DNA from: Zonotrichia leucophrys gambelii
Lineage: Eukaryota; Chordata; Aves; Passeriformes; Passerellidae
Assembly (NCBI RefSeq): GCF_028769735.1
Contig: NC_088173.1
Coordinates: forward strand, 22,749,038-22,813,037
Direction of reading: 5' to 3'
Length of the DNA stretch: 64,000 nt
Part shown: positions 37,398 through 48,982 of the stretch, in pieces
Numbering within the stretch: position 1 is the stretch's first letter
Layout: each line of letters starts with the position of its first letter
Position numbers and translations under genes: made by a program
Notes under the pieces: generated by a model
What the model was told of the DNA's origin: nothing
The model's input: only the letters and a program-made list of their open reading frames with translations
Databases searched by the model: none

Positions 37398-37622
37398 TAC
37401 AGAATTAGAACCATGGAATTACATTTGGATTGAAAGGGAACTTAAAAGCCATCTAGTTCCAACTACCTCATCATGGACAGGTGTTTTCTACCAGACCAGG
37501 TTGCTTAAAGTCCCATCCAGCCTGCCCTTGATCATTTCTAGGGATGGAGCATCCACAATTTCTCTGGGTGACCTGTTCCAGCACCTCACCACCCTCACAG
37601 TAAAGAATTTCTACACAATAAA
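37395..37622 (-). mobile_element. CR1 fragment, 3' portion
   Basis: On the minus strand this reads as the 3' part of CR1. Recognisable pieces in + orientation are GAAAGGGAACTTAAAAGCC, ATCTAGTTCCAACTACC, TACCAGACCAGGTTGC, GGGATGGAGCATCCACAA, TCTCTGGGTGACCTGTTCCA and CACCTCACCACCCTCACAGT, all in the CR1 order. The octamer tail at the 37395 side is degenerate (ATTACAGAATTAG). The divergence suggests an older insertion than the one at 20262. Frames on the + strand through it are antisense artefacts. Confidence 0.92.
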
Positions 37623-40600
37623 TTTCAGAGTAAACACCAATGATTTATGAGCCAATTAATACATGAGGTGGTAGAAATCAGAGAAATCTCCATTGTCCTT
37701 AGGTACTTCGCAGGAAAGATGAGCTGAGCTGCTGCTGATGATGAAGGCTTTCACACTGGGTGGGGCAATTTTCCTACATTGTTACTTCAAATGGTGTAAA
37801 TCAGAGGAAACTAGCATCAAGAAGGACAGATATGGTTATGTCCTTGGTGTATGGAAGATCCAGACCATGTCCAGCAATGATGCTGGTCTCAAATTACCTG
37901 TCAGACTGAGTTATCAGTAATCTGTAAATCAGTAAGCCATTTAAAATTTTCATCGCGCTGCAGAGAAAATAAGCTAGATATAAAAACTCCAATTGTTTGA
38001 CTCCAGCTTGAAAATAAATAGGCAGAAAAAATAAAACTGAGAAAGCTACTTAAATTCAGTTTATATAAAACATGCTTAGGCAATGAAAATTTAAGTGATG
38101 TCTTAAACAACATCAGCTCTTTTCTTCCCCCTTCATTACAGAGGAAGGAACTGATTCAGAAGTGAAATGTATTTAATGTAGCCATATATTCTCTCAGGAC
38201 AAGAAGTGCAATGCCCTAAAAAGGCCCATATGAAGACTCCGAAAATCTTGTGGAAAGGCAGGTATAATCCTTATAAAAATGGTATTAGGCTTTGTTGCTA
38301 AAAGAAAAAATACAAACACTTCAGTGTCTAATGAAATAATCTTAAAATAAAATCAATTACTTGGCATGTCCATATTTTCTTTCTGTTTCTTTTGACATAT
38401 TTCATTTTTAAGTGCTAGGTTCTTTGTAGTGAGGGTTTTGGAGACTCAAGCAGCTAGTACTCAGATTTCTAAAAATAGAAATTCAGGATTTTGAGTGATA
38501 GGAAAACTTTCATTCATTAAAATATATTATACTCCCTTATATTTTCTTCATTTTTATTCCTTTTCTTCAGGCATGAGCTCTTGCTAAGAAAATATTTGAT
38601 CAGGATAACAATAACTTAATTTTAGACTTCACAGCTTAAAATAAAAAAAAAATATAAAAGGAGGACCTCAATACATTCATCTAATTCATATCACATAATA
38701 CCCTCCCTTGAAGAACTGCTTTTATGTAGATTTCTGCCAACTTCACCATTGAAAACCTACTTTTAAATTCCCGTCAGGTGCTTTCTGCTTGAAGGGCTCC
38801 AGTGTGTGGGTGGCTGTTTTTTCTTGTATGTGCCATGATGAGTCTCCTCCTCTGAGAGCTGGGGGAGGAGGGAGGAGGGAGTGTTTTTCCTCTTTTCGTT
38901 TCACACCACATTTGTAAAATGAGAGACAAAATGTCCTACCTCCTGAAAAAAAATGTCCTGGAAAATTTTAATGTTCCAGGAAAAAACCCTAACACTTTAG
39001 TCTATGTACTGGCAATTAATGTCATACTACTAATCTGCTATCAATGTTTTGGCAATTTGGATTATTGTGTAAAAATCTGTAATCTGAATCTGTTTATGTT
39101 TCCTTCTTCAGATGAGATGGAAGAAGGTAATTTCTTTTTATCTACCTGGAAAGCACAAAACTATTTTCCCTGACTTTGCGTCTAAATGGGATGGAAAAGA
39201 TTTTAAAGAACCTATTGACAAACATGAAATTTATGAAACCAGATCACACACAGTTTTCTAAGTAACTCATGTTGTTGCCAGATTAAATGTCCTGGTAGCA
39301 GGCTGTGTAAATTCCACTTGGCAGAAGTTTCTGTAACAATGTACCCTTTAAGGAGAGACATCTTTCCCTAAAAATGAGTGTGCAATGGAAAATATGCAAC
39401 TGGAGATTTTTAAATACTTCCCTTGCAAGCCAAGGGACATCCCAGCCCCAGTACAAGTTCATGAGCAGTTTGCACACTGAGGCTCTGAGTGGGGAGGCAC
39501 ACCAGGGTATCCCAGCACCAACAAGGGTGCAGTTTCAGGAGCAGCCCAGCACTCCCTTTGCCCTGAATAAGGTTACAAAGTGCCTCAGTCTGCCACTGCT
39601 CCTAGCCAGGTCATTGTGCTTTATTTGGTCAGTCATGAGGCAAAGACCCCCACACTTTTAATTTGCTTCATGCATAATGCTTGCTGCAAGAATGAAGCTT
39701 GTTGCATGAGAGAGGGCATAAATTGTACTACCATCCCCTAAATGACATTTTCTTCTGTTTTCTCAACAGTATAGAAAGCTCTGGGATAGGTACTCATATC
39801 ACAGTAAATGCATAACAGTATTATTCGCCATGCAGTTACATCTTAAGTTTCAAGATAAAAAGTTCATGGTGTAGAAGGAAAATGAGTCTCAAAAAAGGTC
39901 AAACTTAGAAAGGTAAAAATCAATGTTTTTTCAGTTCTCCTGGTTCAGAAACTGAAGCCATGTTAATCATCCTGCGTTAACTGTGCTCCTACCTTACCTC
40001 TGCTGGTTCTGAGCAGTGGGTACTTGTTTATCAAAGAGATGCTGTTGAGAATTGCCTGGGTGTGAAGAGCTGTCAGCATAGCAGAGGGTAAACACGCAAT
40101 TCCCTTCTGCTCCTCAATGACTCAGAGGTGGATTTTGGGACATAATTTTAAAAAAAGGGAGTCTTGTGTGTCACCATAGGTAACCTACTGCTGCTGTCAG
40201 AGGAAAGTAGTCTATGTGGGTCAGTTTAACTAAGTCTTCTTCCCACTGCATTTCACCCCATCGCTCTTTCTGTCTGGCTGGCTCTTTCTCCAGCAATCTC
40301 CCAGCTAGAGGGCTGAGCACTGCCTGCAGCTCCTTCTTTATCCCCCTCTCCACAGTCTGAGCTCCCTCCTGGTTTTACCAAGCACCATGTACTCTCAGCC
40401 AGGCCTCATTTATATTTTATTGTGTGATTTGCTATTTGTTTGTGGCTTGCTTTTGAATGCCTAGGCTGTTCATGAAAATGATGAGAAACAGTCCTTCCTC
40501 ATTGTCTCTGTTCCCTAATCAGCGCTGAAAAGATGCTGAAAATCTCATGGGTTAGCTGCAAGAAGCTGGGCCAGCAAAGTGTGCACTTTCTTATAGTTGG

Positions 40601-40999
40601 CTCGAGAGTTGGGGACATTGTCCTCCTAATTAAGGAACATAAACTCTGCTACCTTAATTACAGCAAGATGCAAACTATAAGGATATAAGTGCCATACAAC
40701 ATACTGATATGGTTGTGTACACCTGAGGGAGTGCATTTATGTCACTGGATAGAGTAGGGAAAAAAATCATACCCTCTGACAATATGTGCTGGTGCATAAT
40801 GCTTCTGTAAATGAAGCCTCAGGCTCATTCTTCCCAAACAGCTGCCTCTGGCTCTCTCTGCTTGATGCAAACTGCAGCCTGTCAGTGCGAGGATTGGGCT
40901 CCCCTAGATACCACCTGCAAAGCATGAGAGTGCTGGTGGATGCATATACAGGCCCAGTGACCTGAGGATGCTGATTCCTGAGTTAAGCCAAGAGAAAAA
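37623..40999. other. Non-coding unique DNA
   Basis: No recognised gene. AT-rich, with a G-rich patch GGGGGAGGAGGGAGGAGGG at about 38861-38881 that could in principle form a G-quadruplex. Open frames are about 95 codons or fewer and without motifs. Confidence 0.55.
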
Positions 41000-41800
41000 T
41001 ATGGGGGCTTTTGAGCTTTGCTGCTCCCCAGTGCTGGGGAGGGGGGCTAATAAGGTAGGGAGCAACAAGACAGATATTAGCAATTCTGTCTTGAAGTGAG
41101 CCTAAGGGACTCACTGGAGCAGATACAATTTTATGTGCTTCATCCTGCTGTGTGGAGGCTGCAGTTAGGGATGTTGCAGGGGCTCAGGTTCAGCCATGCA
41201 GTGCTGTGCTCCTTCAGGGGAAGTCACCAGCCCCAAGGGGAGCACTCAGCCCAACACCCCCTCTCACTGCAGGGCAGAAGCTGCCTGGCATGGGCACAGC
41301 CACACTCAGGTGGCACCTGTGCCTGGCCCCAGCTCAGAGCTCATCAGGGAAAACCCCCACCCCATGCAGGAGATATGTGCAAGGACAATTTTCTGTGGAG
41401 TTAATGCCATGAAGGTGTTGGGGAAATGGGGCGTTGCTTCCCTTTACTTAGGGAAATCAAGTTCTTCCTTGTGCAATTGCCAAGGGGCCCAGAGCAGCTC
41501 CTTGGGGTGCTGGGATACACTGACAGCTTTGGTGCTCTCCTGCACTGCAGTTCAACATCAAAGCAAGTGGCAGCTGCTGGTTTTGTGTCACTCCAGGCAC
41601 AGAGAGCTGCATGGGACAGGCCAAGCTGACACCAAGGGAACTTCATTCCCTCTTGTAGCCACAGCTGGGCTGCCTGGGACAGCTCAAGGGATGCACAAGG
41701 GACAGTATCTTGTCAGGGTCTGCCCCCACACAGCTACTGTGCTCCACACAGGTCAGCAGACAAAGACAGGAGCCCCCTTCCTTTCTAGCAGCTGAGGGAG
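41000..41800. other. GC-rich, CpG-poor block with the longest open frame of the window
   Basis: GC content rises sharply compared with the flanks, but CpG dinucleotides are few (one in GGGGCGTTGC), so it is not a CpG island. A + strand frame runs from an ATG at 41196 to 41795, 199 codons. Other + frames are also open for 86-102 codons and the minus strand for 81. The predicted product is rich in Ser, Gln, His and Cys, has no signal peptide, membrane segment or known domain, and is not recognised. Reduced stop density from base composition is the likely cause. An old, methylated and CpG-depleted repeat or a lineage-specific lncRNA exon are alternatives. Confidence 0.4.
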
Positions 41801-43529
41801 GACTTGGTCAAATCCAGATATGTTCAGCACATCAGAGGATTGCACCCATGGGATGCTCAAGGTCCCAAACCTGATTTTAACTGATGATTGCCTCTGTTTG
41901 CGGCACTGACACTCTGGGGAGGATATTTCATTTGTTCTTCCCAGCTAGAAAAGTGTCCGACAATCCCCTGCCAGGCATTTTAACACTTACCTCTCCCACT
42001 ACATTTTACCACCTGTTACATTGCAATACTGTTGCTTTAATAGCATGGTGCTGAAACTCAGTATGTTCTGAAAATGTTATGGGGTTAATTGTGTTTTAGA
42101 AGTGTTTTCTTCAGCTACTTTAAATTGATGATACAATCTTTTCTTTACAAAAAAAAATATTCTCCCCTCTTCCTCTCTCATTTTCTGAATAGCCTGTTCA
42201 GAGGAACTGCATGTAAAGCTCTCATGCACCTCAACAGAGCCTTATCCCAAAAAAGGGATTATCCGTGTTTTGACATTAATGATAACAGTGAGAAATCCTC
42301 TAAGCACCAACCTTTGTAAAACAAATCTGGCATATTGCAAGAGGTATTCCAGCCAAGGCTTTTTCTGTGGAAGAATTAATAATGTCTCACTGTGAAAAAA
42401 TCAAAATGCCCACTCTTAATGTAGCAGGACTATGAAGGCAAAGGAGGGCAGTGACAGTAGAATCTGGTACACAGAGATATGCACACAAGTAGGCTCTTTG
42501 GGGTTTCTCAAACTGAATTTTAGGAAGTTTAATCTACCTTCTTTGTTATTGCTGTTCAGGAGGATCTAGATGGTATTCACGATAAAGCAAAGTTTCACAT
42601 GGGGACGTAATGTAGAGCCATAAATGTGTTTCTCACCAGGGCTATTAGACCATTTTTGAATGTAGAAGCACCTTTAAAATATATATTCCCTATTGTGATG
42701 AAGTCATCTAGTTCAGTGTATTGCTCACATAACTGGTAGTACTCACAATGAATCTCCAAAGAGATATTTATTTGAATATGTGGTTTTCTAGCTCAATGCT
42801 ATTTCTGGAAATATGCTTAGCACATTTAATATTTATCTCAGTAAAAAATATTTTCTATATTTCAAGGCAATTCACAGATATTGTGTGCAGCTGTAGCTCT
42901 TATTTTAGAGAAATATTTACCTGATGCTTCAGATATTAAGAATTATGCTAACAGATAGCCATGAAAATGAAACACATTACAGGGACTGGGCAGGTCAGCT
43001 TAAGCATGCCAACTACAGGAATTCATTTTCTCCTCTGAGAGCTCTAGACCTGACCACCATCCAACACTGGAGACTCATTGATGGATATGATATGATTAGG
43101 CACAGCAGATTCTATATTACTGTGTGAGTAAGAGAGCTGTGGCACCAACCAAAGGTTAAAATAGTTCCTCAATTTGATCCTGCCTAGAAAAGCATAATTA
43201 AAATAGAAACCTGCTAGAGGAGTTTCCCAGGTGAGTTGAGTTATTGGCTTCACCTGCACATTTGCACCATTTCTCCATCTCTCCCAACTTATGTCAGAGT
43301 AGAGCCAGGCCTGGATTCTCATAATCAGTTGGCTGTAGCTGTTCTCTTATGTAAAGGGGCACAGAGAGCAGGAGCATCAACCATCTCTATATTTTACAAA
43401 GCTCAGATCAAACAAATTCCCTTGTTCTTGGGATATTTCCAGCTTGAGAAAGAAGCAGATAAGACATAGTCCGGGTTTCAGATCTTCTTTTTTACCTTGA
43501 ATGCAAGTGGGGTTTATATAAACCAGACT
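41801..43529. other. Non-coding unique DNA
   Basis: No gene or repeat family recognised. AT-rich with short frames only. Confidence 0.6.
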
Positions 43530-43634
43530 TATTTTATATATTTGTATCTATATCTGTATATCTATCTACATCAACATAGATAGATTCATATCTATATATA
43601 CATATATATATATGTATATATGCACCTTTGTGTG
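43530..43634. repeat. Degenerate TATC/ATAG/TATA low-complexity tract
   Basis: TATCTATATCTG, CTATCTAC, ATAGATAG and ATATATATATAT words precede the pure TCTA array. It looks like the decayed flank of the same microsatellite. Confidence 0.75.

Positions 43635-43712
<78 letters not shown>
43635..43712. repeat. (TCTA)19.5 tetranucleotide microsatellite
   Basis: The TCTA unit is repeated without interruption for 78 nt (GATA-type on the opposite strand). A pure array of this length is expected to be highly variable between individuals. The Ile-Tyr-Leu-Ser peptide strings read through it are not genes. Confidence 0.98.
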
Positions 43713-45847
43713 AAATCTATCTCCATCCATGTTTTTCCTCCTGAATTCCCCTCTTTCCCTGGAGTATAACAAGCAGAGAATAGGGGATCTGCTGAATAGC
43801 TGTTCCTGATTTGAAATGAGTGTTCAAATGCCATGTTTAAAATTAAAAATCTAAGAAGATCCTTTTTCTCCCTAGAAGAGACAGAATATCTACCCTGATA
43901 TGAAACATATATCAAGGTACAAATTGCATGCAGACCACCTGGACTGGAAATAAAAGAATTCCTGCTGAAATCCCAATTTATATAGTTATTACTTCAATCC
44001 TGAGTGATTTCATTGCTATGGTGATCCTTCACTAAGCATTGCTCTGGGTATCTGCCATTTCCTCACTTGTTCCCCTTTTCTACAGTAAGGGATCTTTGGA
44101 GTAAAGTTTATTGAGCAGCCATTTAGATTAAAAACAAGTTAGGACTAAATGTTTGTTTATGGCCAGAACTTACACTTGTATATATTTGTAGATGCCATAA
44201 ATAAGTCTGCCTCTTAGTGTGTATATATGTAAATGCATAAAACATGTGTTTATGTACATCTTGAGATGAAAAACTCTAAAAATATTGTAAGAAGAGTGAA
44301 AGAGGAAAAGAAGTTGTTACCCAGGAATCACAAGATTTCATGCTCTCTCAGAGTGAATGTGTTGCTTGTGGAATATTTAAGGCTAACAGAGTAGTTACAA
44401 ATCTGCAGTATATTTAGCATTACAAGAAATTAAATTCATGTGTATAAATCAGTGTTCTTTAAATGCTGCCTTATTTCTAGGAGGTCTCATCCATCCTTTC
44501 CCTGAATCATCTCAAAACACATTCAAAAGGCTGGTATACTCTAATTAGCTAGAATCAGCTTCTGGAAGATATTTCAATTTTTGTTGGAGAGTCTCAAGCC
44601 AAAAACGTCTGAGGATGGGATCTAATAAATTTATATTAGCTGGAGTATAGACTAAGTTTTATTTAAAAGCTCTTTTACACAGCAATAGACTGAATATTTC
44701 ATTATCTGGAACCTCATGCTGAACCTAGACAGATTTCCCGAAACATTATCTTAATGCTTGCACAAATGTAATTACTACTAAATCAATATTTTGTATTCAA
44801 GCCTAATTACAGTACATGAATTAGAATACTCCTAAAGAGATGTGTAGTTGGCTTCTTAGTAGACTTTAACTGGCTGGTATTTAAACTGACAAAGTATCTC
44901 AGCTTTGGCTGCCCCACTGTGAGTACACAGTGGTAGAATCAAATTTTGCTGGCTGTGACAATTGTCACATGCATAGTGCATCTGCAAAGAGCTACCAGTC
45001 TTGCAAAGCCAAAAGAGATTCTCAAGGAAAACAAGACTCCTCTTTTTCAGATGACATTCACACTTCTGAAAGGCAGAGTTTTCTCCACAATATTGCAGAG
45101 GAGGATTTAGAGCAGCACTTTTATTAAGGGCTGAGATGACGTCAGTGGCAAACAGATAAACTAAGGCGTTTTAAGGACTCCTTGCCTTGACATGCTCCCC
45201 AGTTTGAGTTATTTGTTCCTCTCAGTGGTCAGTGTAGTGTCCCAACTCTGGGAACTCAGGTCTGAACTATCAGAGAGGAAAATGCAAATTGGAAAGGTAG
45301 GGCTCATGTAACTTCCCAGTAGTTTGTCATCAAAGGGCTACAAGTTCAGGGCTGCTCAGAAAAATATATTGCCTTAAGAACCACACCCAAATTGTTCTCT
45401 CCTACAGCTTCCAATACAGCCAGCAGATGTGTCACCTTCCCATCCCAAGTCCTTAAGAGTGAGCAAAAAATGTTTATTTTCTGGCCTAGGAATCAGACTT
45501 CATCACAGCTAGAAATTCCACTGCGCACTATTCCCCCACTGTTTATCAGCAATCTTCTTGGTATGCACAGCTCCTGCAGGGTCCTTCTCCTGATATAAAA
45601 TATTCCTCTCAGAGTTTACTCTGACAGTGTGCAATGAACATTTATACAAAGTAACTACAGCTGCAATTTGTACACTCGTTTGTCTTTTCCACAGAACCCA
45701 CATGTATAAGGCCTACCAAAGGTGCTGTCTCCAAATGGCAGAATGGGAACACGGAAGTTCCTGGTGAACCCAGGCAACCTCACTGTCTTCAGCAAACCTT
45801 TAATGAAATGATATTGAAAGAGATGGAAAAATGGAAGACAGAAGTTC
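43713..45847. other. Non-coding unique DNA
   Basis: No gene or repeat family recognised. Confidence 0.6.
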
Positions 45848-45873
45848 CTTTGCTTTTCTTTGCTTTTCTTTGC
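45848..45873. repeat. Short 10-bp tandem repeat
   Basis: CTTTGCTTTT occurs twice, followed by CTTTGC: 2.6 copies with no mismatch. A minor minisatellite seed. Confidence 0.85.
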
Positions 45874-48800
45874 ATCCATGTAAAAATATGGAGAAATATG
45901 AGGTGTCCCACAGGAATTAAATTTGTTCACTGCAGTTTCATCAACTGAAGAAGACCTAAGAAGATCTAAGAAATGAGGCTGTTTTATTATTATCAATCAA
46001 GAATGGAGAAATGGCATCATCTCTGTAAAAATCTGACACTGCTTTGGAAACAATGGTGACAAAATAATGTATATTGTATGTAATATACAATAGAAGTGCA
46101 AGACTGACCTTGAAAATGACCTTGTTGTGTCCAGTGAAAGACTAAATAAAAGACTAAGGCACCTCAAGTGAAGAGATTAAGGAGGTAACTGAGTCATGAT
46201 CCATTTGTTCCATATATCTCACTTCAGCAGACCTTTCAATCTAGCCAATTTGGGCAACCCAAGAGACACTTGGGTGCTTGGGTAAGGATTACGTTGCATT
46301 TCTTGAGATTATGTTTTTGAAATGAAGTTAACAAACTGCCAGAATAGATTATGAGGGAATGTGCTCCATTTCTGCTGAGTTGGCCCAATATGGAAACCTC
46401 CAAAGATGATTTCCAGGCATGCAGGTCAAGAGTAAGTAATCAAAAGTTCCTTTTCACTTGAGATCTGTGGTCCTGTGATCTACCATCCTTCTGGACTGAG
46501 AGATACATCTTTTTAGTACAAGTATAGAAGACAGTTTCTTTCTGGTTTTGGACTCCAACACCAAATCTAATCTCTCTTTAAAAATATATCTCCTGAGGAA
46601 TACTGGGAAATGTGGATGAAACGTTGTTTATCTCAGCAAGCACTTCAATTTCCTTGTTTGGGGGTGGGTGGGTGGATTTTAGTTGTGTGTTTTTATCGAT
46701 TTGTTTTGTTTCTTTTTTTTCCTTTTTGTTTCCAGGAATGGTAAGCCCATTCCTGTGTGGTTGGTTGAGTAAATGCTCTCACATTAGAACTTTGTCTACA
46801 TTCTCTCACTCTTGACATAGTCCACTATGGCAGAAACTTAAAATAAATATTAATTAGTTAAATGTCAGTAATTTGACATTCAGTGGTCTATTTCTATACT
46901 TTTCTGACTTGATTATGAATCACAAAATTAAACACATGCACTGGGTATAATTTTTGCCAAAGTATTTGCGATCATTTTATGCCTCTCACTAAACATGCCC
47001 TCTGGACAAAGATGATTATTAAATCTAAAATAATTGGCTTATTCCTCTAGAAAAAAAAACTAGTGCAACTTCTTGTAGAGTACTACAGGATTTCAGGTCT
47101 TCATTTTTTACTTCATGGACTAGAAACACTACTTAACAATTTTTCTTACTTTTAGAGACCAACCCATGTCCTAAACTCTATCGGTTTGTTTAAAATTTAA
47201 TCCAGTCTGCACCATAAAGCAAAAGGAAACTCCAGAGTCATTACGTAAAAAACATCATTGTTAAAATCTATTCAGTGCACATCCAGAGTAGCCTGAAGCA
47301 TTGTTTCTTCAAAAAAGCACTGATTCTGCTCATTCTGCAGTGAATAGCAGAACAGATTGGCAGCAAGGGCCTCTGGGTCCGCCCTGCAGAGCTTTCAAAA
47401 TCATGTCTTTCTTGGCAATAGTATAATGAGACATCTAAGCTTCTCTTTGCCAGCTTAATATTTTTGGCAGGAACAACCACATTTAGCATAAAATACCAGT
47501 AATCAAGGTTGAGCAGCTTGGGCTTTTACACGTTTCCTCTCTTCCTATTAAAAAAATAAATCAGCAGCTAATGATCAGAGACCTTAAAAATTTCTGCAGT
47601 GCCAGCTCACATGTCTTGGCACAGGCCACTTAAGATAATTTCCCTTAGACCTTCCTATTCTGCAAGTTTAATACTTCACCACATCAAGCGCATTGACTTT
47701 GGAGAGAATAGGAGAACCAGACTGTAACTCCCTACCAAGGTTATCCTCATGGACATCAGTACTAAGGCAGAGGTTACTCACACCTCATTTGTAACTTATC
47801 CAGTCAACGCAAGGTAATTTGAAAGAACTTATCAAGAAAATCTCTCAGCTAGATCTGTGAAAGGTAGATAAAGATAAAATGCTTCAGCACCTTTCAGCAC
47901 TTAGCACTCACTATCACCCACTTCTAGGAGCTGTCCAGGTTTGTGAAGCATCTTTCACTGGCAGCTTCAATATCTGGCATGGACACAGCACAAAGCATGT
48001 AAACCTGAATTAATCTGAGCTTCCAAATGGCCAGCTTGAATCTGTCTGTAATCATTTACATTCTCTCAGTGTCAATCCAAGTACCTTTCTCAGAGTACCA
48101 TCACCAAATCCAGCCATTTAAGAAACACTGGCAGCAGCAGTGTAGTTTTGCCCCCTTGTGCAGATAGTGGGAGAGCTGAATCATGTTCCTGTCTCCCATG
48201 GGGAACCCTTTCTTAGATTATGCCTGCTGCATGACTCTGGCACTTTGGTGCACACCTATCCCTGCCTGGCAACTTGTGTTAGAAATCAAGGCCTGATCCG
48301 CATTTAAACTCTTCGAAGCCACCACCTTTCAGAGCTGCCTAAATATGTACACAAAGGAAAGTCTGGTCAATGCTGCACCTTTACTGTGTTTCAGGAAGGA
48401 ACTGTGGGTCCAAGATCTTCTAAACAAGGCCTAGGTTTTGTTTCAGAGAGAGCTCTTTGGCTTGTAGACAAAAATCAGAAATGTGTGTAGGGCCTGGGCA
48501 ATGAGACAATAAGAGCTCCAGAGCTAACCAGAGAATAATCCAAATCAACAGGATATGTGCGCCTTATGCAGCTGCTCCAGTTCCCATGGACTCAACTCTC
48601 TGGCGGGAAAAGCTGAAGCCTGACTCTACAAGGTAACAAAAGGAGAGGAGCAGACTTGGAATCCAGTTCTTCTTCTGCTGACTACATGAGACTCTTCTGT
48701 CCTCTTCTTAGAGCTACAGGAATGGGAGTGAGTCTATCTTTGTTTCAGTTTTAGTCACCAACCCTCCTGCACTTACCCAGCAGCTGTTCAGCTGTTTCTT

Positions 48801-48954
48801 GCAAAACAGAGCTGGTTTTCCAGGAGACATTTAATTTCTGAAACCACGCAGTAAACACTAGTGATGAAAGTTTCACCTGCAGGGTGGAAAAGGGATTTTT
48901 CACAAAAAAACTAGTTTGGACAAGAGATTTTGTTTGGTTGTTGTTGCTATTACT
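45874..48954. other. Non-coding unique DNA
   Basis: No gene recognised. A short AATATACA/TGTATATT inverted repeat lies near 46070-46095, and T-rich and GGGTGGGTGGG words occur near 46660-46730. The part 47900-48720 is a little less AT-rich, without any identifiable feature. Confidence 0.55.
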
Positions 48955-48982
48955 TTTTGTTTGTTTGTTTTAATTTGTTTTG
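48955..48982. repeat. GTTT-rich simple repeat
   Basis: TTTGTTTGTTTGTTTTAATTTGTTTT-type sequence, a short interrupted GTTT array. Confidence 0.7.

Noticed and set aside
43612..43809. Frame with repeated Ile-Tyr-Leu-Ser
   Set aside because: Translation of the TCTA microsatellite.
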